Of a stretch of DNA of 64,000 nucleotides, positions 25,160-35,186 are shown piece after piece (position 1 is the stretch's first letter; each line of letters begins with the position of its first letter). Below the pieces are notes generated by a model, which saw only the letters and a program-made list of their open reading frames with translations, was not told the DNA's origin and ran no database searches. This DNA is from Halomonas sp. (GTDB lineage Bacteria; Pseudomonadota; Gammaproteobacteria; Pseudomonadales; Halomonadaceae), in NCBI RefSeq assembly GCF_017983445.1, contig NZ_JAGOBJ010000004.1:62001-126000 (forward strand), read 5' to 3'. The position numbers and the translations under genes are program-made.

Positions 25160-26701
25160 TCAAGCGTCAGCAGGCGCATGCTCCGAAGCGAACGTATCCG
25201 TATAGGTGGTGCGCAGCTGATTCTTCTGGATCTTGCCCATCACGTTACGCGGCAACGACTCGGTAAAGAAGACACGCTTAGGCTGTTTGTAACGGGCTAC
25301 CTGATCCTTGAGGGCTGCGAGTATCTGCGCTTCGCTAATCGCGTCTGAAGCGTTGGGCACGACTACCGCCACGACCCCTTCACCAAGATCACCATGCGGC
25401 ACGCCAATGACGGCCGATTCCACCACCCCAGGTAAGTCATCTATCAACTGCTCGACTTCTTTCGGGTAGACGTTGTAGCCACCAGAGATCACCAGGTCTT
25501 TGTCGCGGCCCACAATATTCAGGTAGCCGTGCTCGTCAATAAGCCCCAGGTCGCCGGTGATAAAGAAGCCGTCATCACGAAACTCGGCCTGGGTTTTTTC
25601 CGGCATACGCCAATAACCCTGGAAAATATTCGGGCCGCGTAGCTCAACCATGCCGGTTTCGCCCTGAGAGAGCGCCTTGCCGCTTTCACGGTCAGCGATA
25701 CGCACTTCCACACCGGGAAGCGGCATGCCTACGGTGCCTGGGCGGCGCTTGCCGTCGTAGGGGTTGGAGGTGTTCATATTGGTTTCGGTCATGCCGTAAC
25801 GCTCAAGAATGGCATGGCCGGTGCGCTCTTCAAACGCTTCGTGGGTTTCGGCAAGCAGCGGCGCCGAGCCTGAAATAAACAGGCGCATATTGGTAACCAC
25901 GTCGCGGTTCAAACGCTCGGAGGCGAGCAGGCGGGTGTAGAAGGTCGGCACGCCCATCAGTACGGTGGCATGGGGCATGAGATCCAGCAATTCATCGACA
26001 TCCAGCTTGGGCAGAAACGTCATCGAAGCGCCGTTGATCAGCGTGATGTTGCACGCCACGAACAGGCCGTGGGTATGGAAAATCGGCAGTGCGTGGATCA
26101 GGTGATCCTGCTCGGTATACTGCCACGCTTCGCTAAGCGACTGGCTATTGGAGGCCAGGTTCTTATGGCTGAGCATGGCGCCCTTGGAGCGTCCGGTGGT
26201 GCCGGAGGTATAAAGAATCGCCGCCAGATCGTCACCCGCTACTTCGCATACCTGTTCGGTTTCCGGCGCATTGGCGACTTTTTCCATCAGGCTGCCGTCG
26301 GCCTTGGTGCCCAGGCTTTCTACATGGGCAACGCCACTGGTGCTGGCGCGTTCTTGAGCTTCTTTGAGTACCGCCGGGCGGCACACGTAAAGCTGTGGTT
26401 GCGCATCTTCCAGGAAGTAGGCAATTTCGCTATCGGTATAGGCCGTATTAAGCGGCAGATACACTGCGCCAACCTGTAGGCAGGCAAGATACAGCATGAC
26501 GATTTCAGGACTTTTATCGACCTGGACGGCGACTCGGTCGCCCGGTGAAACGCCCAGTTCCAAAAGGACGCTGGCCATTTTTCGGCTGGTCGTAATGACA
26601 TCGCCATACCGGTAGCGCTTACCGTCCAGCGTATCCATCAGTACCTTGTTGGGCTGACACTCAAAGTGTGGGTAAAACTGCAGGTAGAGGTTGTGGTTCA
26701 T
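25160..26701 (-). CDS. matB: Malonyl-CoA synthetase MatB
   Basis: AMP-forming ligase of 513 residues that activates malonate to malonyl-CoA. ANL motifs are present in order: LYTSGTTGRSKGAMLSH, the ERYGMTETN adenylate motif with the Met-Asn-Thr that follows in MatB proteins, GFFITGDLG, GRDKDLVISGGYNVYP and the C-terminal lysine in PRNVMGKIQKNQ. It lies 34 bp after the malonyl-CoA decarboxylase gene, so the product is decarboxylated to acetyl-CoA. Confidence 0.94.
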   Translation of the reverse strand: MNHNLYLQFYPHFECQPNKVLMDTLDGKRYRYGDVITTSRKMASVLLELGVSPGDRVAVQVDKSPEIVMLYLACLQVGAVYLPLNTAYTDSEIAYFLEDAQPQLYVCRPAVLKEAQERASTSGVAHVESLGTKADGSLMEKVANAPETEQVCEVAGDDLAAILYTSGTTGRSKGAMLSHKNLASNSQSLSEAWQYTEQDHLIHALPIFHTHGLFVACNITLINGASMTFLPKLDVDELLDLMPHATVLMGVPTFYTRLLASERLNRDVVTNMRLFISGSAPLLAETHEAFEERTGHAILERYGMTETNMNTSNPYDGKRRPGTVGMPLPGVEVRIADRESGKALSQGETGMVELRGPNIFQGYWRMPEKTQAEFRDDGFFITGDLGLIDEHGYLNIVGRDKDLVISGGYNVYPKEVEQLIDDLPGVVESAVIGVPHGDLGEGVVAVVVPNASDAISEAQILAALKDQVARYKQPKRVFFTESLPRNVMGKIQKNQLRTTYTDTFASEHAPADA

Positions 26702-26735
26702 GAAAGGTGCCTTGTTATTTTGGTAGCGCTAACCG

Positions 26736-28091
26736 TTAAGCGCTCGCTTCGGTATTGAAATGCTGGCTAGCCTGGCTTGCCAGTCGACGAATATCATTGG
26801 CGCATACCACGCTATGATCGCGGGTATAGGCTTCATGGTTTTGTTCGATGCGGTCCAGCTGATAGAGGTAATTGACCATCAACCCGTGTGCTTGTTGGCG
26901 CCCTTTAGAAGAGGTGTCTCCCAGCCAGTTAAGCCGGTGCAGACTTGCGCCATTGCCCAAATGAAAGCGTGCGACAGGATTCAGCGGTTGGCCGCTTCTG
27001 TGCTTGGCCTCGACCAGATAGTGGGCGGCGAGGCGCATGAATTCCTTGTGCGCGGCCGCGGGCAGTTCGTTTGTTTCAGAGTTGTCCAGAAAGGTTGCCA
27101 GAGGATCGGACGGTGTGATGGCCTGAGAGGTTCGCTGCTCGGCCAGCCAGTCAGCAAAGCCTGGTACCGGTGACAGGGTAACGAAGTTCTTGAGCTGTGG
27201 CAGTTCGCGACTGAGCTCCTGAACCACCTGCTTGATCAGGAAGTTGCCGAACGATACGCCCTTAAGCCCCGCCTGACAGTTGCTGATGCTGTAGAACACA
27301 GCAGTATCTGCTTCATCCAGCGGGACCTCTTCACCGTGTTCCAGTATGCGCTGCACGTTGTCGGGGATACCTTTGCATAGCGCCACTTCCACAAAGATAA
27401 GCGGCTCATCACCGGTTGCCGGGTGAAAAAAGGCGTAACAGCGGCGGTCTTCCGGATCCAGCCGACGGCGCAAATCGCGCCAGTCGCTGATGGCATGCAC
27501 GGCTTCGTATTGAATCAGCTTTTCCAGCACGGCGGCGGGCGTGTTCCAGTCGATGCTTTCCAGCACCAGAAAGCCCCGGTTAAACCAGGAATTAAACAGG
27601 TGTGAAAAGTCGCTGTTCAGCGCGGCAAGCTCGGGCGCATGACGTAGTTGCTTGAGCAGGTCGGCACGCATTTTCACAAGCTCGAAGGTACCGCCCGGGC
27701 AGAGGTTCAAACGGCGGAGTAAATCCTGGCGACGTGGCTCACAGGCGTTAAACAGCTTTTCAAGAGCCGCGTTATCTTCAGTCTCGCAATAAGCCTGATA
27801 CGCGGCATGGATGGCCCCTGGCTCGGCGGCGTAATCACTGGCAAGCAGTGAGAAGAAGGCCAGGCGCTCTTCAGGCTCCAACTGCTGATAGTGGGTCAAG
27901 GCACGCTGTGCGGTCATTATCTGGGAGGCTTCACCGCCGCGCTGCATCAGCGTTTCGCAAGCCGAAGAGAGAGCGTGAAGGTGCGCATCGCTGCTTTGCG
28001 TGGCGTTAGCAGCGTTGCCCAGTAGGCGAGTACGCGTGCTGATATTGGAGAGTAGCCCTTGAAGAAACGTCATGTTCACATTCATGCACAT
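26736..28091 (-). CDS. matA: Malonyl-CoA decarboxylase
   Basis: Malonyl-CoA decarboxylase of 451 residues, converting malonyl-CoA to acetyl-CoA. It has the helical N-terminal domain (about 1-180) and the GNAT-like C-terminal domain with PLDEADTAVFYSISNCQAGLKGVSFGNFLIKQ and NFVTLSPVPGF, where the family Ser/His active site lies. The start could be 28091, or 28085, which is better spaced from AGAGG. First gene of the malonate operon matA-matB-madL-madM. Confidence 0.93.
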   Translation of the reverse strand: MCMNVNMTFLQGLLSNISTRTRLLGNAANATQSSDAHLHALSSACETLMQRGGEASQIMTAQRALTHYQQLEPEERLAFFSLLASDYAAEPGAIHAAYQAYCETEDNAALEKLFNACEPRRQDLLRRLNLCPGGTFELVKMRADLLKQLRHAPELAALNSDFSHLFNSWFNRGFLVLESIDWNTPAAVLEKLIQYEAVHAISDWRDLRRRLDPEDRRCYAFFHPATGDEPLIFVEVALCKGIPDNVQRILEHGEEVPLDEADTAVFYSISNCQAGLKGVSFGNFLIKQVVQELSRELPQLKNFVTLSPVPGFADWLAEQRTSQAITPSDPLATFLDNSETNELPAAAHKEFMRLAAHYLVEAKHRSGQPLNPVARFHLGNGASLHRLNWLGDTSSKGRQQAHGLMVNYLYQLDRIEQNHEAYTRDHSVVCANDIRRLASQASQHFNTEASA

Positions 28092-28426
28092 CGACCTCTG
28101 GATGGACAGTTCGCTAGCGGCGCACGCTCGATGGCGCTAGAGAGATGTATCAGGTGGCTTGTTATATATAACAAATAGAGGTTTAAAATATCTGGGTCAA
28201 GAGGCAGAAGGGTAGACATAGGGCGAAGAGACCACTGAAAACCGCAGCCAGGTGGGCTTTATCTGAAATGGTCAGGTGACAATGAGGTGTGAAAAGCGTA
28301 TCGCAAAGCAGGAAAGTGGCTCAGGTACGTGGACTTGAAGCTGCTGCGCGTTCAGGTCATTCGCACAGCAGTTCAAGTTTTCAGTCAGATGCGTAAAAAT
28401 GCTTTCGCGTTTTACCTGCGCTTGAG
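28092..28426. promoter_or_regulatory. Malonate operon promoter region with a 16-bp perfect palindrome
   Basis: No gene is apparent in this 335-bp gap. A perfect palindrome TTGTTATATATAACAA lies at 28159-28174, 68 bp upstream of the malonyl-CoA decarboxylase start. Malonate operons are commonly controlled by the GntR protein MatR, which binds TTGT-ACAA type sites; no such regulator is encoded nearby, so the factor may be elsewhere. The rest of the gap shows nothing I can name. Confidence 0.5.
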
Positions 28427-29221
<795 letters not shown>

Positions 29222-29279
29222 TCAGTTCTAATGTAGCCTGTTTGGGCTTGCTTAATGAAGGGGTTGATGGCTATTCAGA

Positions 29280-30059
29280 CTAGCCAAGCTGACGCCGCCA
29301 ACGGTTTTCGATGGTTTCAGGCTCCGTCGGGCCGTAGCGAACGCTGCTGGTGTTTGAATTGCTGTTGGCACAATAGTGTCCCCACAGCTGATCGCCCAGG
29401 TCGTAATGCCACCACTCGCTGGGAAGGTTGGTAAAGCCCTGCTCAGCCATGGTGTGGTAGAGCAGGCGGCGGTGGTCGCGGGCCTTACGCTGAATAGCGG
29501 TCAGGCTATCCAGCGTCTCAAAGTGGTCCGTATGCGAGGCGGGCAGCGTTTCATCAAACAGGGTGCCCATGTCCAGCGGGATACCATCTGCATCGCAAAG
29601 CGTGACATCCACCGCGCCGCCGGTCAGGTGAGGGCTTGGGGCGCTGGGATCTTGGCTGGGCACGGAAACAAATTCGCGAGTCCGCGCTAAAAGCTCGCTT
29701 TCCGTCAATTCAGGCTGACGATTTTGAATCGCCGCCTGCAGCGTTTCGAATAGGTATTGCTGGACCCGCCATGGGCGCCAGCCGTCCAGTACAATGAGCC
29801 CGATTCCATCGGGCAGACTGCGCGCCGCTGCTACCAGCGCCCGGTAAACGCCTTCGCGCACGAAGCACTCGTTCACAGCACCAGGGATACCCAGCCGTGC
29901 GTAAGCCGGGAACACTCGAATAGGAGCGGGTGCCAGACTCATGGGAAGCAACCGCTCCCCGTTATCAGTAATGGGCAGGCGGCTGACCTTGTCCCACTGA
30001 GGAGTCTGATGGCTAGGTATAGGCGACAAGGCCTTATCAGAAATCAAAGGTGCAGGCAT
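29280..30059 (-). CDS. ddpX: D-alanyl-D-alanine dipeptidase, VanX/DdpX family (M15D)
   Basis: Zinc dipeptidase of 259 residues. The M15 metal and catalytic residues are clear: SPHLTGGAVDVTL (the SxHxxGxAxD motif) and SEWWHYDLG (Glu and His). VLDGWRPWRVQQYLFE supplies the conserved Arg. The frame is open to a TTG at 30071, but the ATG at 30059 avoids overlap with dctM and is preferred. No signal peptide, so the enzyme is cytosolic. It is the last gene of the TRAP operon, suggesting that the importer delivers D-Ala-containing dipeptides or related compounds. Confidence 0.9.
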   Translation of the reverse strand: MPAPLISDKALSPIPSHQTPQWDKVSRLPITDNGERLLPMSLAPAPIRVFPAYARLGIPGAVNECFVREGVYRALVAAARSLPDGIGLIVLDGWRPWRVQQYLFETLQAAIQNRQPELTESELLARTREFVSVPSQDPSAPSPHLTGGAVDVTLCDADGIPLDMGTLFDETLPASHTDHFETLDSLTAIQRKARDHRRLLYHTMAEQGFTNLPSEWWHYDLGDQLWGHYCANSNSNTSSVRYGPTEPETIENRWRRQLG

Positions 30060-30063
30060 TGTC

Positions 30064-31341
30064 TTATCCAAAGGTAGAGGGCAGCCAGAGCGCGAGCGCA
30101 GGGAAGAAAATAATCAGTAACAGCACCGCAATGGCGGTAAGTACGAAAGGCCAGATCGTTTTAAACAGCGAGACGATCTCTAACCGGCTCACGGCCGCTG
30201 CCACAAATACACAGGCGCCCAAGGGCGGTGTAATTAACGCAATGGTGATATTGAGCGTAATGATGACGCCCAGATGGACGGGGTCAATGCCTGCCATCAT
30301 GGCCACCGGCGCAAAGATAGGCGTAAGCAGCATCAGTGCCGACACTTCTTCCATGAACATGCCGGTCACAAAGGTGATGGCGCTAAGCAGCAGCAAAATA
30401 ATAATTGCGCTGTCGACATAAGGTGACAGTAGCGAGACGAACTGATTCGGCACCTGAGCATAGGAGAGCAGCCAGCTAATGGTCGCCGATGCCGCCATAA
30501 TCAGGAAAATAGCGCAGGTTAGCCGGGCCGTATCGACAATCGCCCGCCAGCAATGGCGCAGGCGCAGGTCACCCAGCACGACACCGCACAGCGCGACATA
30601 AAGAGCCGTCAGGGCGCCAGATTCCGTGGGCGTTACAAATCCCAGCACGATGCCCGCCACGATAATCACCGGCGCTACCAGCGCGGGCATGGCCGCCACG
30701 AACGCGATGGTGAGTTCTTTCAGAGTGGGTAGCCGCCCGCTTTTAGGTAGCCGATGGCGCCAGGCATACCAGGCGTTCATGCCCATAAAGGCAACACCCA
30801 ACAGCAGGCCAGGAATAATGCCGGCAAGAAACAGATCGCCAACAGACGTGTTGGTCAGTGAGGCATACAGGATCATGAAAATACTGGGCGGAATGATCGG
30901 CCCAATAAGCGAGCTACCGGCCGTCAGGCCAGCGGCAAACGCTCGCGAATAGCCCTCTTTCTCCATGGCTGGGACCAATAGCGAACCAAGCGCTGAGGTG
31001 TCGGCCACGGCTGAGCCATTGACCCCGGCAAAAAACACGCTTGAAACTACATTGACGTGGCCCATGCCGCCGCGCATGTGGCCAACCATCAGGCGTGCAA
31101 AGCCCATCAGACGCTCGGTAAGGCCGCTGGCATTCATTAAGTTACCCGCCAGAATAAACAGCGGGATGGCCATCAAGGAGAACACGTTGATGCCGCCAAA
31201 AAACTGCTGCGGCAGCATGCGCGGAATCATTGAGGGGTCGACAAAGATAAACCCGACAATAGCTGTCACCAGCAGCGAAATAAACAACGGCAGCCCAAGC
31301 AGCACATGAACAAGAAAGACCCCCAACATGGTTAAGATCAT
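30064..31341 (-). CDS. dctM: TRAP transporter large permease (DctM family)
   Basis: Large membrane subunit of a TRAP importer, 425 residues with about 12 hydrophobic segments. Family stretches include GGINVFSLMAIPLFILAGNLM, FFAGVNGSAVADTSALGSLLVPAM, AAGLTAGSSLIGPIIPPSI and the C-terminal ITPPLGACVFVAAAVS. It overlaps dctQ by 4 bp (ATGA). Confidence 0.95.
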   Translation of the reverse strand: MILTMLGVFLVHVLLGLPLFISLLVTAIVGFIFVDPSMIPRMLPQQFFGGINVFSLMAIPLFILAGNLMNASGLTERLMGFARLMVGHMRGGMGHVNVVSSVFFAGVNGSAVADTSALGSLLVPAMEKEGYSRAFAAGLTAGSSLIGPIIPPSIFMILYASLTNTSVGDLFLAGIIPGLLLGVAFMGMNAWYAWRHRLPKSGRLPTLKELTIAFVAAMPALVAPVIIVAGIVLGFVTPTESGALTALYVALCGVVLGDLRLRHCWRAIVDTARLTCAIFLIMAASATISWLLSYAQVPNQFVSLLSPYVDSAIIILLLLSAITFVTGMFMEEVSALMLLTPIFAPVAMMAGIDPVHLGVIITLNITIALITPPLGACVFVAAAVSRLEIVSLFKTIWPFVLTAIAVLLLIIFFPALALWLPSTFG

Positions 31342-31829
31342 GCGGTTTCCTCCACGGTTTTAAGTGGCGCTGGCCCGTACAGCAGGGCATGCCAGGCAAG
31401 CAGAGCAAAGCCTAAGGGAAGCGAAAGAAGCGGTATTGAACGGCTGATGCCCAGCCCTGACGAGGTAAACATGCTCACCGAGAGCGCATAGCGGTAGCTG
31501 ATGACGGCACCGCCCAGGGCGATGATTAAGGTAAGCAGCCATTGATAGATATTTAACAGACGGGCCAGGGGCGCTGGCAGCAAGCGCTCCAGTAGCCCAA
31601 CACGCATATGCCCCCCCTCCGACCACACGGCACCGGCCGCCAGCATTACGGTGGCGATAATCAAAAAACGTGATAGCTCGTCGGTCCAGATCGGCGCGCC
31701 GCCAACGGCATAGCGCATCACGACGCCATACAGAATGGCGAGCACATTAACGGACAGTAAAGCGCCCGCGAGGGTAAGCGTAACTGAACGACTAAACGTC
31801 AGAAGCCTGTGTCGAAGCGAGGTCAGCAT
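31338..31829 (-). CDS. dctQ: TRAP transporter small permease (DctQ family)
   Basis: Small membrane subunit of 163 residues with four hydrophobic segments; the family stretch RYAVGGAPIWTDELSRFLIIATVMLAAG is clear. An in-frame ATG exists upstream at 31895, but the product from the ATG at 31829 starts with a normal DctQ N-terminus. It follows dctP by 77 bp. Confidence 0.9.
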   Translation of the reverse strand: MLTSLRHRLLTFSRSVTLTLAGALLSVNVLAILYGVVMRYAVGGAPIWTDELSRFLIIATVMLAAGAVWSEGGHMRVGLLERLLPAPLARLLNIYQWLLTLIIALGGAVISYRYALSVSMFTSSGLGISRSIPLLSLPLGFALLAWHALLYGPAPLKTVEETA

Positions 31830-31906
31830 GAGGGTATTTCCGAAAGCACGAATGGAAAGGGCCGACGTTAATCGGCCCTGATGATTACGCGTCAATCAGT
31901 GACTGG

Positions 31907-32941
31907 TTAGTTATTCAGCTCATCCATACCAGTATCTTTAAGCGCCATGTCGATCCAGCGCTGCTCAACGCCACGTTCAGCCAGCCAATTAAGGTAGGCG
32001 GGCTGACCAATCGTACGGAACGCTTCCAGGTCATCATGCGAAGGACGAATGACTTCCATGCCCTGCGCTTCCAGGTAGTCGATGCGCGACTCGACCTGAG
32101 ATTCGTTGGCTTCACGGGCGTTATGGTTAGCCTCGGCAACCGCATCCATAAACGTAGTGCGAAGCTCGTCATCCCAGTTGGCGATCATGTCGCTATTGCC
32201 CACCAGGAACTGGTCGGAATACTGAATGTTGGCAAGCGTCAGGTACTTTTGCACTTCGTAAAGGCTTGCAAGAGCAATGTACATCGGCGGGTTCATCTGA
32301 CCGTTGGCAACGCCGGTACGCAGGGCCATGTAGGTTTCGGTCCACGGGATGGGCGTGCCGGACGCGCCGAAAGACTCATAAAGCGCTACTTGGCTTGGGT
32401 CCATCGCACGAAAGCGCAGGCCTTCGAAGTCATCGGGATGGCTGATCGGACGCTCGTTGTTGGTAAACGCCAAAAAGCCGCCTTCTTCAACCACCGCCAG
32501 CATATCGATACCGGCACGCTCGGCAAGTGTGTCGGTCAGCTCCTGCCAGTAATCACCTTCATCAAAGAAGGTGCGGGCAGCATCGAAATCGTCAAACAGA
32601 AACGGAATGGCGCTGACGAACAGCTCATCAACCAACGGGGAGACACCCGCGAACGACGCGATATTGAGCATCGGCGTATTCATGGTTTGCTCCATGCGGT
32701 CTTCTTCACTGCCCAGCATGCTGTTGGGGAAAAGACGCAGTTCGATTTCGTTATCGGTCTTCTCGGCAACCAGTTCTTTCAAGTTGGTCGCGAAGACGTG
32801 AACCGCGTTTTTTTCGGCATCGGGCTGGCCGTTGTAGCTTAAGTTGATGGTGGTAGCCGCAAAAGTATTGCCAGCCATCAGTGCAGAACCCACCAGGCAG
32901 GCGCCAGTCAGTAGTTTAGGCATGAAACGGGACGGTAACAT
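31907..32941 (-). CDS. dctP: TRAP transporter periplasmic binding protein (DctP family)
   Basis: Periplasmic receptor of 344 residues. AAGGAG lies 8 nt before the ATG at 32941; the signal peptide ends near TFA-AT. The mature protein begins TTINLSYNGQPDAEKNAVHVFATNLKELV and has the ligand-anchoring Arg region GLRFRAMDPSQVALYESFGASGTPIPWTETYMAL, typical of DctP proteins. The ligand is unknown; the dipeptidase gene at the end of the operon is the only hint. Confidence 0.93.
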   Translation of the reverse strand: MLPSRFMPKLLTGACLVGSALMAGNTFAATTINLSYNGQPDAEKNAVHVFATNLKELVAEKTDNEIELRLFPNSMLGSEEDRMEQTMNTPMLNIASFAGVSPLVDELFVSAIPFLFDDFDAARTFFDEGDYWQELTDTLAERAGIDMLAVVEEGGFLAFTNNERPISHPDDFEGLRFRAMDPSQVALYESFGASGTPIPWTETYMALRTGVANGQMNPPMYIALASLYEVQKYLTLANIQYSDQFLVGNSDMIANWDDELRTTFMDAVAEANHNAREANESQVESRIDYLEAQGMEVIRPSHDDLEAFRTIGQPAYLNWLAERGVEQRWIDMALKDTGMDELNN

Positions 32942-33064
32942 GAAGATCTCCTTGCTTATTATCATAAATGGCAGGTTTATAGGTTTCCTGCTCAGGTTTT
33001 TTTATCATTACATTAGAAGCCTAGGCATTGATGTGTTGACTATGCAATACCTAAAGCGTTGCTT

Positions 33065-33991
33065 TTAAGACAACAGGCGTGGCGCGTCGGCAGAAAAGAA
33101 ACGCATCCCCTGGCGTAAGTGTTCAACGCAGGCGTGGGCGGCCACGGTAAGCTCCTGGCCCTGCAGGCTGACAATTTGTGCCCGTGCGCTATGCATTAAT
33201 GGATACTTCATGGGCAGCGCGATTATTTCTTGGCGTTCAATTTCATCAATGATAGTGATCTCCGGCATAAAGGTGACGCCAATGCCTGAGCGCACAAAAT
33301 TTTTAAGCACCGCGACGGAATTGGTATAAAGGCGCGCCTCAAGATGAATGCGCTCGTGCTGAGCTACCATATTGACCATTTGGCGCATGCCAAAAGGGTT
33401 ATCCATCAACCCCAACGGCCAGGGGCGTAAATCGTTCAAGTTGATCGGCCGACGCAGTGCGCATAAGGGATGGCCAGGAGGCACAATTAAATCCAACGGC
33501 TGGAACGTCTCGACATGACAATCAAGCGTAGGGTCCACGGGCGGTGCATAGAGTAGCGCAAGCTCCACCTCGCGGTCTTTGAGCAGCGAGATAGCCTCAT
33601 TAACGCCAGCCATGCGAATTTCGACATTAATCCCACTAAACATCGACATGAAATCGCCCAGCGGTTTGGCAATTAAATCGGCAATAAAGCCTTCACCCAC
33701 GGCGATCCGGACATGCCCTCGTGCCAGCCCCTGAAGCGCCATCAGCTGCGATAACACCGATTCTTCCTGGGCGCGCTGGGTGTGGAAGTGCTGAACCAGT
33801 AACTGCCCTGCCTGGGTAGCGCGCATACCGCTGCCATGGCGCTCGCAAAGCTTGGTACCCAGCGTTTCTTCAAGCGCTTTGATCTGGCGGCTAAGCGCCG
33901 AGGGGTCAACGTCCAGATGCGCCGCGGCACGACGCAAGGATCCACGCCGGATCACTTCGTTCAGATACGTCAGGGCACGCTGGTTTAGCAT
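33065..33991 (-). CDS. LysR-family regulator upstream of the TRAP operon
   Basis: LysR regulator of 308 residues (start at the ATG at 33991; the frame is open to 34012). The HTH reads GSLRRAAAHLDVDPSALSRQIKALEETLG, followed by LCERHGSGMRATQAG. The effector domain carries VGEGFIADLIAKPL and SGIGVTFMPEITII. It lies in the same orientation as dctPQM, 123 bp upstream of dctP, and is the likely local regulator. Confidence 0.9.
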   Translation of the reverse strand: MLNQRALTYLNEVIRRGSLRRAAAHLDVDPSALSRQIKALEETLGTKLCERHGSGMRATQAGQLLVQHFHTQRAQEESVLSQLMALQGLARGHVRIAVGEGFIADLIAKPLGDFMSMFSGINVEIRMAGVNEAISLLKDREVELALLYAPPVDPTLDCHVETFQPLDLIVPPGHPLCALRRPINLNDLRPWPLGLMDNPFGMRQMVNMVAQHERIHLEARLYTNSVAVLKNFVRSGIGVTFMPEITIIDEIERQEIIALPMKYPLMHSARAQIVSLQGQELTVAAHACVEHLRQGMRFFSADAPRLLS

Positions 33992-34188
33992 AGGGTGATG
34001 ACCATAAGGCAAATGTTTAACAAGATGGCCGGCAGCTTAACAGAGGCAAGGTTAGTCAAAAGCGTAAACAGCGCAGAAAAATGCGAAGCCAACCGGTGAA
34101 AGCGCGTGTACAGAGTGTTTGCTTTGCCCCCCGCAAGGTTTTAGCCGACAATGCAAAACATCGCGATGGCTGAGCTTGAGGGTTTTAC

Positions 34189-34482
34189 ATGCAGGAAAAA
34201 GGATTTTTTGACCGGGTAGGCGAGACCATTGGTGATGTTATTCGCACAGTGGTGGAGTTTCTTCTGGGCATATTTACCAATTTTTTTGGTGCCTTCGGTG
34301 ATTTTATTGACGGCCTGACCCGGTCATTAGGGATCAACGACTCCTTTTTAAGCATCGCGGTGCTAGTCATCGGGTTACTGATTCTATGGGGGGGGATAAA
34401 GTCGTTTTTACGTGGCTCGATTGTCGGCGGTATTGTAAAAACGATCATTGCACTGTTTATTCTTTCCTGGTTAATGATGTAA
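34189..34482 (+). CDS. Small membrane protein of unknown function
   Basis: Protein of 97 residues that I do not recognise. The first half is amphipathic and Phe/Gly-rich (FFDRVGETIGDVIRTVVEFL, then FTNFFGAFGDFIDGL), the second half holds two hydrophobic segments (FLSIAVLVIGLLILWGGI and IVGGIVKTIIALFILSWLM) separated by a short basic loop. GAGG lies 9 nt before the ATG. It stands alone, divergent from the LysR gene. A small inner membrane protein is likely; the amphipathic part could lie on the membrane surface. Confidence 0.65.
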   Translation: MQEKGFFDRVGETIGDVIRTVVEFLLGIFTNFFGAFGDFIDGLTRSLGINDSFLSIAVLVIGLLILWGGIKSFLRGSIVGGIVKTIIALFILSWLMM

Positions 34483-34654
34483 CGCTGTGGCGCACTATTC
34501 TATAAGTAAGCAGGCTAAGTGTTTGTATTTTTAGAAGTAGCTCGTGCGATCTGCCAATGACTGAATTCAGCTCATAAGAGTATGACGATTTATCATTTGC
34601 CTATTTGGTGCAACTTGCCATCATTTCGCACTTCTTTAGTGCAAAGTGAGCGAG

Positions 34655-35182
34655 ATGAAAACTTATCTTGGCAAAATGCGTGGCGAGCCGATCCAGCGTA
34701 ATCGGGTAGGTTGGCAAGATGCCGTGTGGTCCTGGCTGGGTGCGTTTACCGGTATGGTGGTCATCTGCTGGTTAAGCGCCTCCTGGCTTTCCCAGCAGCT
34801 GCTGATTGTGGGTTCGTTTGGAGCAACGTCAGTACTCATTTATGCCGCCCCTGAAAGCCCCTTTGCCCAACCAAGCCACGTGTTGTTTGGCAGCGTACTG
34901 TCGGCCTGCATTGGGGTAGGCTGCTATCAGCTGCTTGGGGCGACGCCGATTTCCATGGCGCTTTCGGTATCGCTTTCCATTCTGGTAATGCAGCTAACCC
35001 ATACCGTGCACCCACCTGGTGCTGCGGCAGCATTGATTGCCGTGGGCGGTGGCGCTAGCGTGCATCAACTGGGCTGGTGGTATCCGCTGTTGCCTATCGG
35101 TATGGGCTGCGTGGTAATGCTGGTGATTGCCATTCTGGTCAATAATCTGGCTCGCCATCGTCGCTACCCGCGCTACTGGTAA
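34655..35182 (+). CDS. HPP-family integral membrane protein
   Basis: Membrane protein of 175 residues with four hydrophobic segments. The family-naming His-Pro-Pro motif is present in HTVHPPGAAAALIAVGG, and GSFGATSVLIYAAPESPFAQPSHVLFG precedes it. Some members are linked to nitrite transport in plastids; the bacterial role is uncertain. The start is the ATG at 34655 or a GTG at 34646. Convergent with chaC. Confidence 0.88.
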   Translation: MKTYLGKMRGEPIQRNRVGWQDAVWSWLGAFTGMVVICWLSASWLSQQLLIVGSFGATSVLIYAAPESPFAQPSHVLFGSVLSACIGVGCYQLLGATPISMALSVSLSILVMQLTHTVHPPGAAAALIAVGGGASVHQLGWWYPLLPIGMGCVVMLVIAILVNNLARHRRYPRYW

Positions 35183-35186
35183 GCAT

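Noticed and set aside
32036-32842. 268-codon plus-strand frame inside dctP
   Set aside because: Opposite strand of a clear DctP gene, with no domain pattern of its own.
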